Virus record (IMG/VR): IMGVR_UViG_3300022934_000042
Span: 1 to 44,774 of that record
Source: a virus
Strand: one strand, 5' to 3'
Length of the DNA: 44,774 nt
Both the position numbers and the translations under genes were made by a program. Below the pieces are notes generated by a model. The model saw only the letters and a list, made by a program, of their open reading frames with translations, searched no databases and was not told where the DNA came from. This document shows, piece after piece, positions 1-6,044 of this stretch. Each line of letters begins with the position of its first letter. Positions within the stretch are counted from its first letter, which is position 1.

Positions 1-53
1 GGGCAAGTACGTCGGTTGTGTCCCGGCTGTCCGCAGTTTCCGCATTTACGCAT
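1..53 (-). CDS. Zinc-knuckle protein, N-terminal fragment cut by window edge
   Basis: Reading the minus strand from the ATG at 53-51 gives a 17-residue N-terminus, MRKCGNCGQPGHNRRTC, before the window ends. It carries a full CCHC zinc knuckle (C-x2-C-x4-H-x4-C: Cys4, Cys7, His12, Cys17). Such knuckles usually bind single-stranded nucleic acid or mediate protein contacts. The start codon overlaps the TAA stop of the upstream deaminase gene by one base (TAATG), so translation is probably coupled. The rest of the protein lies outside the window, so its length and function are unknown. Confidence 0.55.
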   Translation of the reverse strand, partial: MRKCGNCGQPGHNRRTC

Positions 54-499
54 TATGGTCTTCCCATTCCGCAGTTATGGTTGTCGATAGTCCAATAGAC
101 CCGCTTGATTCCAACGTGGTTCATAGCAGCAGTACACATAGGGCACGGCTTTGAGAGTCTGAACCCGTGGTCCTTGCCAATGCGGGCAACATAAAGCGTT
201 GCGCCTTCTGTAATGTTTCGGTCAATCCCAAGGATTGCGCCAAGTTCAGCGTGTAGCGTCGCAATGCCGTCATGTTCCGTACAGAAGCGAGAACCAAACG
301 AAACCAGTCGGTTCTTGTTGCAACTTGTGTTGAGCACAGAACCACCCTTTACGAGAATAGCGCCGTGCTTGTAATCTTCCTGCTCTGAACAGAGAGCAAC
401 CTTGCGGGCGAGGTTAAAGTATCGCGCGTTACGTCCTCGATAATTCATAACGCGCTCGGTCAGCAGATCCGAGTCGTATTCCTTCGGCGGGTTCGACAT
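53..499 (-). CDS. Cytidine/deoxycytidylate deaminase family protein
   Basis: A 148-residue protein with the zinc-dependent deaminase signature: the HAE motif (TLHAELGAI, about residues 82-90), giving a zinc ligand and the proton-shuttle glutamate, and PCPMC near residue 117, giving the two cysteine ligands. In phages this family usually converts dCMP to dUMP for dTMP synthesis, which fits the dUTPase and ThyX genes elsewhere in the window. The substrate cannot be fixed from the motifs; cytidine or another base is possible. The start has a strong site (GGAGGAAG) directly upstream and a promoter just beyond it, leaving a leader of about a dozen bases. The zinc-knuckle gene follows at a TAATG junction. 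Confidence 0.8.
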   Translation of the reverse strand: MSNPPKEYDSDLLTERVMNYRGRNARYFNLARKVALCSEQEDYKHGAILVKGGSVLNTSCNKNRLVSFGSRFCTEHDGIATLHAELGAILGIDRNITEGATLYVARIGKDHGFRLSKPCPMCTAAMNHVGIKRVYWTIDNHNCGMGRP

Positions 500-517
500 T
501 CTTCCTCCTACATCAGT

Positions 518-546
518 AATCTAACCGGGGGATCGCCTGCCGTCAA
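518..546 (-). promoter_or_regulatory. Sigma70-type promoter
   Basis: On the minus strand: TTGACG at 546-541, a 17-base spacer and TAGATT at 523-518, preceded by GT. It sits immediately upstream of the deaminase gene and would give a very short leader. Confidence 0.8.
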
Positions 547-555
547 GGGGAAATC

Positions 556-1017
556 TCAAATGTTTTTGATCAAACTTGTGGGATGCCAGACTTGTTTGAA
601 CTCATGCCACTTACAAGGCTTGTCCCCATAATCTGAAGGTGCTTTGAGCCACTTGATAAGTGAGAAGTCTGTCTTTAGTTTTGTAATCTTCGCACCAAAC
701 TTCTGGTAAGAATAGGCTGTGTTGTAACTAAAGAACTGCTTGATTAGTTCATCTTCTACACTTGGGTTATTTTTCTGGATCTGTTCTCGAATACCTTGAG
801 TTGCGTCCAATCGGAGAGTCCAAAGAATACTGAAGTTATTATCTCCGTGGAACATATACTCTGGATGCTTGCGGTCATACAACTTATGCCAAGCATCTAC
901 GAGATCGAACTCTGCATAAAGGTTAACATCTTTTACGCGCTCCAAGACAAGTCCTTGTCCTTTGATGTTTCTCCTGCTCATACAAACAAGAGAGCCTGCG
1001 TCAATTCGTTTGGCCAT
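556..1017 (-). CDS. Hypothetical protein
   Basis: A 153-residue protein that I do not recognise. Its first 30 residues (DAGSLVCMSRRNIKGQG) resemble the opening strand and loop of the small SH3-like proteins found elsewhere in this window. The rest is rich in aromatic and lysine residues, with no motif I can name. It is the last gene of the unit starting at the promoter at 1688-1716. Its ATG directly follows the stop codon of the 79-residue SH3-like gene. The segment looks more A+T-rich than its neighbours. Confidence 0.7.
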   Translation of the reverse strand: MAKRIDAGSLVCMSRRNIKGQGLVLERVKDVNLYAEFDLVDAWHKLYDRKHPEYMFHGDNNFSILWTLRLDATQGIREQIQKNNPSVEDELIKQFFSYNTAYSYQKFGAKITKLKTDFSLIKWLKAPSDYGDKPCKWHEFKQVWHPTSLIKNI

Positions 1018-1257
1018 TTAATCTCCTTTGGCTTTGCTGATTACGACGAAGCCGTCGTGAATCATATGTAACATTTGGTGCGACTTGGTGTCTATTCTCA
1101 TCACAACAACATTTAGCGGATCTGTGCTTGAGACTTCTATGATGATTCCTTTTGCCCAGACAGCATCCACAGGGTAGATGCCGCCTGCGTCGTCTGCCTC
1201 AAACACACGATAATCAACAATCCATTTTACTAAGTCGCCGGGGTGGAGTTCTTGCAC
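1018..1257 (-). CDS. Small SH3-like barrel protein
   Basis: A 79-residue protein with the layout HPGDLVKW, then a strand-rich middle, then FVVISKAKG. This recalls the xVGDxV...LLSEA proteins clustered at 26559-28013 and suggests a small SH3-like beta barrel. Function unknown. It lies between the glutaredoxin gene and the 153-residue unknown in one operon. The fold assignment is inference from the short N-terminal signature and the beta-rich pattern. Confidence 0.65.
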   Translation of the reverse strand: MQELHPGDLVKWIVDYRVFEADDAGGIYPVDAVWAKGIIIEVSSTDPLNVVVMRIDTKSHQMLHMIHDGFVVISKAKGD

Positions 1258-1269
1258 ATAATAATTATG

Positions 1270-1533
1270 CTACTCGTCAGCAGAAAGAACTTTTGACAGT
1301 TCGTCAAATCCGCCGACAAGATCTTCTATGTATTCTGGGTCATGTGGTGGTCCAATCCAAGTAAGTTTTGTAATGATTGGATAAGTCTTCCATTTGAAGA
1401 GTTCCTTTTGCCACTCTCGATAATCCTTTGACCAATCCATCATTACCCAAGCGTAGTCAACGTCCTTTTCCATACATAGCGCCTGTGCTTTGAGGCAGTA
1501 GGGACAATCGGAGACTCCATAGATCATAAACAT
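1270..1533 (-). CDS. Glutaredoxin
   Basis: An 87-residue protein, the normal size of a glutaredoxin. The dithiol active site CPYC is at residues 10-13 and the cis-proline segment is TYPII near residue 52. It would reduce disulfides at the expense of glutathione, most plausibly as electron donor for the phage ribonucleotide reductase, and complements the thioredoxin-like gene at 18078-18440. A GG pair near the C-terminus (VGGFDEL) is typical of the family. Its ATG overlaps by one base the stop of the 40-residue acidic ORF upstream, so both are probably translated together. Confidence 0.88.
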   Translation of the reverse strand: MFMIYGVSDCPYCLKAQALCMEKDVDYAWVMMDWSKDYREWQKELFKWKTYPIITKLTWIGPPHDPEYIEDLVGGFDELSKVLSADE

Positions 1534-1655
1534 TACCAGTCTCCGTCGTAATCACTCTCGTCGTCCCACTCCCAAGCGAGCCCCTCGTCAAAGGGGTTCT
1601 CGCACTCCATGCCCTCATGCATGGAAACGAATGCGGTGTGGTCGTAGTCAGTCAT
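1533..1655 (-). CDS. Short acidic protein (40 aa)
   Basis: A 40-residue ORF opening with MTDYDHTAFVSMHEG and ending in DYDGDW. It has 14 Asp/Glu residues and no Lys or Arg. The ATG at 1655 is preceded by AGGAGG at good spacing, the promoter at 1688-1716 sits just upstream, and the stop overlaps the glutaredoxin start (TAATG). These three features support a real gene despite its size. Function unknown. Small, strongly acidic phage proteins are often inhibitors or DNA mimics, but nothing here proves that. Confidence 0.65.
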   Translation of the reverse strand: MTDYDHTAFVSMHEGMECENPFDEGLAWEWDDESDYDGDW

Positions 1656-1687
1656 CTGTCCTCCTGTGTTGTGTCAGTGACGTGTAT

Positions 1688-1716
1688 AATCTAACCGAGG
1701 GATCACCTGCTGTCAA
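1688..1716 (-). promoter_or_regulatory. Sigma70-type promoter
   Basis: TTGACA at 1716-1711, a 17-base spacer and TAGATT at 1693-1688, preceded by GT. The spacer closely resembles that of the promoter at 518-546. It reads into the acidic ORF, glutaredoxin and the two genes after it. Confidence 0.85.
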
Positions 1717-1738
1717 GCAGAGAAAGTTAACACCAAAC

Positions 1739-2737
1739 TCAACTTGGCAATCCAAAGTAATTATTCAATTCATAGTTGATTTCTTGTAGTGAAAGCGCCT
1801 GAACATACGCAACATTGTTAAAGTGAACTGAGAAGTCAATAGCCTTCATTGCCTCTTTAACGTCTTGTCTTGGGATATCAAAGTACATGGTAGTTGTCTT
1901 TGCTTCATATTCTTGGTTTGGATCTAAGTCTTCACACTTACCACACGAATGTCCAAAGACAATCATCTGAAAGTTAGCGCCTGTGATTTTGTCGGGACGC
2001 TTTTGCATAACTTTTTCGTAAACTTCCTTCTCGAATTTTATTGTCTGGTCATCGACAACGTGATAAAGTTCTTCAGTTACCTTTCTGAATACCGCAACCT
2101 CTTTTTTCTTTGGCTGCATCTTAGAAACCAAACCGTGGTCTTTGACCTTAAACTTGGGACGCTTATGTTTTTCTCGCTTCCAAATCTGAAAGACCGTATT
2201 CAGAACATCCTTCTTTGATTCTTCTTCATCGTCTGATCTGTAAAAGCAGTTCTTTGGCAACTCAATGTCAGATACAAGATGAAAATTCTTGTTCAAACTG
2301 TTTTGGGTTGACCATTTTCTCCAAGACTTTGGGATCAAATAGCAAATGTATTCGCAATGACCTGCTGCGTGCTCAAAGAACTTCTTTGCTAATGAACTTG
2401 CCCTACCGAACGGCGGGTTTGTTATTGAAACCAAATCAGTCCTATCAAATTGAGTTTCAAGATAGTCTGCCTTCTTCACAAGAGGATGCTTTGGCTCAAT
2501 GTCATAAGATAAGATGTTCTTGTCTTCAATACCAATACGATGAAAGCCTTTGATAAACTCTCCGGTTCCGCCGCAAGGCTCAAGAATAGTACGACCTGAA
2601 AGGTCGATGTACTTGCGAACCTCATCTAAGCAAAGATCAACAACCTCGGGGGTGGTGTAATATTGTTCCTTGCCAGTTGTTCTTGTGTTGGCATACGACT
2701 GCTTGTCTTTGTGCCCTGCTTTCACATTATTGGACAT
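1739..2737 (-). CDS. DNA methyltransferase, N6-adenine type (probable modification enzyme)
   Basis: A 332-residue SAM-dependent methyltransferase. The SAM-binding motif I is ILEPCGGTGEFI (about residues 55-66) and the catalytic motif IV is NPPF (within SITNPPFGRAS, about residues 106-116). The motif order is that of gamma-class N6-adenine enzymes. After the catalytic half comes a C-terminal region of about 150 residues that may recognise the target. The start is the ATG at 2737, which overlaps the TGA of the nuclease-like gene upstream by one base (TGATG); the TTG just before it is a weaker alternative. The pairing with a nuclease-like gene suggests a restriction-modification unit. Confidence 0.82.
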   Translation of the reverse strand: MSNNVKAGHKDKQSYANTRTTGKEQYYTTPEVVDLCLDEVRKYIDLSGRTILEPCGGTGEFIKGFHRIGIEDKNILSYDIEPKHPLVKKADYLETQFDRTDLVSITNPPFGRASSLAKKFFEHAAGHCEYICYLIPKSWRKWSTQNSLNKNFHLVSDIELPKNCFYRSDDEEESKKDVLNTVFQIWKREKHKRPKFKVKDHGLVSKMQPKKKEVAVFRKVTEELYHVVDDQTIKFEKEVYEKVMQKRPDKITGANFQMIVFGHSCGKCEDLDPNQEYEAKTTTMYFDIPRQDVKEAMKAIDFSVHFNNVAYVQALSLQEINYELNNYFGLPS

Positions 2738-3291
2738 CAAATCAGATCTCCTTGCTGATCATTATGAATACATTCCCATTCAGAAAAATTATCTGTTCTA
2801 GTATTTTTAAGCAGCCGAACACCTCTGAGTTCATCGGTTCCAACGTGCTCAAGAACTTTATTGGTTGAATGCATAGTTAAACACTCAGCGTCCCATTCTT
2901 TTCTAGTTTTCCTCCAAATTCTAATGTGGTTTGGATAGAATCCAACTAGTGCAACTTCATCCCAGCCTTTCTGCTTTGGTCGCAATTGATTGAACCAAAG
3001 TTGCTCTTTAAGAAAGCCACGCTTTGTATATTCAAGATCTGCCTTAGAAGCCTTGACTTCCGATTTAATCCAACTATCTGATGAAGATTGCCTATACATG
3101 AGATCGCCTTGATCAGAAATTATAATAACTTCATAACCTAGACTTTCAAGGTATTTTTTGTACGCATTTGTGCCATGCGAACCTTTGGAATAATTATTAT
3201 TCAAAAACCAGTTTTCATGTTTAGAGTCCGTCCATAATTCTGGTATTGTAGAGATGCTTGAATTTATCTCTTCTGTCATGTCAATGATCAT
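2737..3291 (-). CDS. Probable PD-(D/E)XK nuclease, restriction endonuclease-like
   Basis: A 184-residue protein with what reads as a PD-(D/E)XK core: an acidic residue in SDQGDLMYR, then the strand SEVKASKADL supplying the E-x-K pair, all within residues 50-85. A following segment (KGWDEVALVGFYP) is also common in type II restriction enzymes. It is immediately upstream of, and overlaps by one base, a DNA adenine methyltransferase. Together with its own promoter at 3372-3399 this fits a compact type II restriction-modification pair. The start has AAAGGAGTG six bases upstream. The nuclease call rests on motif reading; a non-restriction role such as host DNA degradation is possible. Confidence 0.6.
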   Translation of the reverse strand: MIIDMTEEINSSISTIPELWTDSKHENWFLNNNYSKGSHGTNAYKKYLESLGYEVIIISDQGDLMYRQSSSDSWIKSEVKASKADLEYTKRGFLKEQLWFNQLRPKQKGWDEVALVGFYPNHIRIWRKTRKEWDAECLTMHSTNKVLEHVGTDELRGVRLLKNTRTDNFSEWECIHNDQQGDLI

Positions 3292-3294
3292 TGT

Positions 3295-3558
3295 TCACTC
3301 CTTTAGTCTTGTTTTGAGTATCTTGGCTCGGTGACGACCGCCCTGTAGGACGACCACCACGTCACACTTAGAATATAACACGTTGCGTAGTGTTGTCAAG
3401 TCAGGATCGACCCATCCGTTCTCGGTCTGGAGCATCACACGACTCTGCCCTCGGTTTGCGAGACGGATCGCATCACGATAAGCGGCAGCCAACGACGAGT
3501 ACACGCCGTGGAAGGTGTCGTCCCCGTCAAAGAGACAGTAGGTATAAATCTTGGTCAT
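3295..3558 (-). CDS. Hypothetical protein
   Basis: An 87-residue protein I do not recognise. It begins MTKIYTYCLFDGDDTFHG and has an alternating beta-alpha pattern with a basic C-terminus (GGRHRAKILKTRLKE). Its ATG overlaps the stop of the previous gene by four bases (ATGA). Its 3' half contains an internal promoter (3372-3399) aimed at the nuclease-methyltransferase pair. Confidence 0.7.
   Translation of the reverse strand: MTKIYTYCLFDGDDTFHGVYSSLAAAYRDAIRLANRGQSRVMLQTENGWVDPDLTTLRNVLYSKCDVVVVLQGGRHRAKILKTRLKE
3372..3399 (-). promoter_or_regulatory. Internal sigma70-type promoter for the nuclease/methyltransferase pair
   Basis: TTGACA at 3399-3394, a 16-base spacer and TATATT at 3377-3372, preceded by GT. 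It lies inside the 87-residue gene and about 80 bases upstream of the nuclease start, so the pair can be expressed separately from the long upstream operon. Confidence 0.75.
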
Positions 3559-3785
3559 TTACCACACGCTTTACACCTCGATGCAAACTTCTTTCGCTTT
3601 TCTTTCATACCTATTTTTATTTTTTTAAAGTTCTCGACCCTATCCTTGACCACTTTGCCGTTGTGGAGTGCCTTGATGTGTGTGCCTGTGTAGGCACCGC
3701 AGAGAACGATTGCCTGCGAGGGCACATAGAAGATGTATTCGCCGGGGTGTGGCTTGTCTTCGTCTGTAATGTCGTAGAATTCCAT
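3555..3785 (-). CDS. Small SH3-like protein with C-terminal Cys pair
   Basis: A 76-residue protein. HPGEYIFYVPSQAIVLCGAY followed by another short strand pattern resembles a small SH3-like barrel. The tail is strongly basic and ends SRCKACGK, a CxxC that could bind metal. Function unknown. It sits between the nucleotidyltransferase and the 87-residue unknown, overlapping the latter by four bases. Confidence 0.6.
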   Translation of the reverse strand: MEFYDITDEDKPHPGEYIFYVPSQAIVLCGAYTGTHIKALHNGKVVKDRVENFKKIKIGMKEKRKKFASRCKACGK

Positions 3786-4705
3786 TAATCGTCCAAGGTC
3801 ATAGATTGGTCGTAGGCTTTGTACTTTAGTTTGGTTAGTGTGTCGAGGAGTTCGTTTCTTCTCAACAACTTGAAGGCAATGTTCTCGGGGCTGAATTCCA
3901 TTTCCTCTGTTTCGAGCCCTGCTTGCCTCATAGAGCGGATTTTATTTTTGATCCTATCAACGTGTCGCATAACTTTTTCAAACTCGCCAGAGTTGAACAG
4001 ACGCTCCACAGAGGCTATTTGTTGCTCTATGTCGGAAGCCTTTTTCTTGGCTGTCTCCAAGTCAATAGAGCGATCAATCTGTTCGGGGTGCTGAACCCAC
4101 TCGTCGTTCATTACGGAGTAGATTCCAGAAGAAGAATGTTCTTCGTCTATGTCCTCAACGTAGAGTTCTACATCATAGCCCTTGATCTTTATGTTGTGTA
4201 GTTCGTTCCAGCGTAGGCGCTTGGAATCAAACATTTCTTTTACAAGATCTTTGTTATCGTCAATGTCTGTAAAGTCTACGACTATGTGTAGGTCTATGTC
4301 GGAATACTTTGACCAGTTGTAGTTTGCGAGAGAGCCTGTGAAGCGAACGTCTTTGATCTCAACAGGGAACGGAAGGTTATCAACAAAGTCCTCTGCGATC
4401 TCCATTAGACGCTCTTTGATGTGTGGCTTGAGTTCGTCACCATTCCAAAGGCGTGGCTCTAACTGATCGTTCATTGGGAAGCCTTCGGGATCAACCTCAA
4501 GGACTTCTTCAAAGCGATACTTATCAGTTCCGAAAGAAACCTTGCCTTTGTAGGGGTCGCTCGCAATCTGGCTTTTAATGCCTTGCTTGCCGGTGTACAT
4601 CTTGCCGTTACGCTTGCGTTGGTTTTTCAACTGACGCTGCGCTGCGTTACCCATAATTTGTGATGGCTCTGGTCGCTTACGCTGGTCCACTTTCTTCTGG
4701 CTCAT
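3785..4705 (-). CDS. Predicted nucleotidyltransferase (DNA polymerase beta superfamily)
   Basis: A 306-residue protein with the nucleotidyltransferase signature: GS (FTGSLANYNWSKYSDID) followed by the paired aspartates DID, then a third acidic strand YDVELYVED about 45 residues later. These residues normally bind two metal ions and transfer a nucleotide. The target is unknown. The N-terminus is basic and the C-terminus is helical. ATG at 4705 follows AGGAGAGG; the gene overlaps the preceding one by 29 bases. Proteins of this type recur in large environmental phages without an assigned role. Confidence 0.7.
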   Translation of the reverse strand: MSQKKVDQRKRPEPSQIMGNAAQRQLKNQRKRNGKMYTGKQGIKSQIASDPYKGKVSFGTDKYRFEEVLEVDPEGFPMNDQLEPRLWNGDELKPHIKERLMEIAEDFVDNLPFPVEIKDVRFTGSLANYNWSKYSDIDLHIVVDFTDIDDNKDLVKEMFDSKRLRWNELHNIKIKGYDVELYVEDIDEEHSSSGIYSVMNDEWVQHPEQIDRSIDLETAKKKASDIEQQIASVERLFNSGEFEKVMRHVDRIKNKIRSMRQAGLETEEMEFSPENIAFKLLRRNELLDTLTKLKYKAYDQSMTLDD

Positions 4706-5048
4706 TCTTCTTTACCTCTCCTGTCGCAGTGTAAATAGTCTGTCGTCCGTCATCATAGGTGATAATTGTTCCGTTTGTTGGGTGGGAACTGACGTGAATC
4801 TTGATAAAGTCGTCAAAATTATCAAAGAAAGCAATGCTTCCTCTTGGTGCTGGCGTGAGCCAGTGGATAACAGTGTGTCCTGTTGCGAACACACAGCCTT
4901 CAATTACGACACCTTCACCAGAGATTCCTGTTTCGTCACTTTGACGACAAACGGTAAAGGTAGTCATGCCCTGCTGGGCTTTGTTGGTCAACTTCTTAGG
5001 CTTGAGGTTTTCTACCTCGGTGTTGACAGCCTCTGCTGTTTCTGACAT
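4677..5048 (-). CDS. Conserved hypothetical protein
   Basis: A 123-residue protein with a central region that resembles a widespread small family of unknown function: CRQSDETGISGEGVVIEGC, then HWLTPAPRGS, a short helix (FDNFDDFIKIH) and a YDDG turn. The N-terminus is charged and low in complexity; the acidic C-terminal end is read in a second frame as the start of the nucleotidyltransferase. No catalytic motif is visible. Confidence 0.65.
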   Translation of the reverse strand: MSETAEAVNTEVENLKPKKLTNKAQQGMTTFTVCRQSDETGISGEGVVIEGCVFATGHTVIHWLTPAPRGSIAFFDNFDDFIKIHVSSHPTNGTIITYDDGRQTIYTATGEVKKNEPEESGPA

Positions 5049-5290
5049 TAGGCTTCTCCTGCTGGTTTTGCCTTCATTAGTTCATCAATAAAATAGTTGT
5101 CTAGTGCGTCTTGTAGCGCATTCTCGGATTCTATTTCATCTTCGCACATTTCCATTTGTTTTTCTTTGTGCTTCTCAACCATTAGTTCGATCACTTTTAG
5201 TCTCTCACGAATGGTTTTGAGGTTTACGTCAATCGTTTCTATTCTGCCCGTTACTTCTTCGTAGGGGCAATCTTTCTTCTTGTCGTCCAT
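5048..5290 (-). CDS. Short coiled-coil protein
   Basis: Start chosen at ATG 5290 (MDDKKKDC), because AAGGAGT lies at the right distance upstream and a longer reading would run into the protease gene. The 80-residue product is highly charged, with a heptad-like stretch (TIDVNLKTIRERLKVIELMV) and an acidic helix after it. A coiled-coil dimer is likely. Function unknown. It abuts the secreted protease gene upstream. Confidence 0.65.
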   Translation of the reverse strand: MDDKKKDCPYEEVTGRIETIDVNLKTIRERLKVIELMVEKHKEKQMEMCEDEIESENALQDALDNYFIDELMKAKPAGEA

Positions 5291-5294
5291 AGGG

Positions 5295-6035
5295 TTACTC
5301 CTTGAAAATTTCAGCCCAATCAATAGCCCAAGTGGGAACAATGATCACAAAGTTGTTTAGAATCTGGGTTCCTTCCTTTGTTCTTCCCACATCAAGAGCC
5401 ATTACAATTCCGATTAGACTTCCCTTCTCGTCAAACACGCCAGATCCAGACGCGCCAGACCAAGCGTAAGATTGCAAGATTAAATAGTCAGGACCAGCCC
5501 CAGCGATAGTTCCTACCCATGTTGTCGGTCCCGTACTATTAGGATAACCCGTGTAGTAAGCCTTGTCAAGGATGTTGAAACTCTTTCTTGGGTTTGCTAA
5601 TGCTCTTGGGATCTTGACTGCTTTTCTTGTCGGCATTTCCTCAACCTCGATCACGGCATAGTCAACTTTTCTATCTATGTAAAGCAAATCAATACAATTG
5701 ACCTGAGAATCCAAGTAAGAGATCTTGATTCCTACGCACTCACCGATAATTCCGTGGGCGGAGGTCAAGACATAGAAGCGATTGTTGTAGGTTATGTAGG
5801 TTCCGCTCAAGGCAGAGAGCGCGAACACCTCTCCACCAAGCGAGAACACCTGAACGACCGATTCTGTTGATCTTGTAACGGCTTTCTTCTCATTGATTGT
5901 GTAGGAACTGGACATTCCTTCTGTTGTGTGAAAGCCTTTTGGCGAGACAGGAACATAGAACAAATGTGCTGCAAGCATCGCCCCCGTAAAGATTCCAGCC
6001 AACATGACTTTGAAGGCGGTGCTTAGTGATTTCAT
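5295..6035 (-). CDS. Exported trypsin-like (HtrA-type) serine protease
   Basis: A 246-residue protein. Residues 8-28 form a hydrophobic segment after a positively charged start, that is, a signal peptide or membrane anchor. The chymotrypsin-fold triad is visible: His94 in LTSAHG, Asp125 in KVDYAVIEVE and Ser196 in SGASGSGV. It should act in the periplasm or at the envelope. Possible roles are processing of host envelope proteins or of a phage product; no substrate can be inferred. It lacks the PDZ domains of full HtrA proteins. It lies between the 972-residue protein and small unknown genes. Confidence 0.8.
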   Translation of the reverse strand: MKSLSTAFKVMLAGIFTGAMLAAHLFYVPVSPKGFHTTEGMSSSYTINEKKAVTRSTESVVQVFSLGGEVFALSALSGTYITYNNRFYVLTSAHGIIGECVGIKISYLDSQVNCIDLLYIDRKVDYAVIEVEEMPTRKAVKIPRALANPRKSFNILDKAYYTGYPNSTGPTTWVGTIAGAGPDYLILQSYAWSGASGSGVFDEKGSLIGIVMALDVGRTKEGTQILNNFVIIVPTWAIDWAEIFKE

Positions 6036-6044
6036 TCTGTTCTC

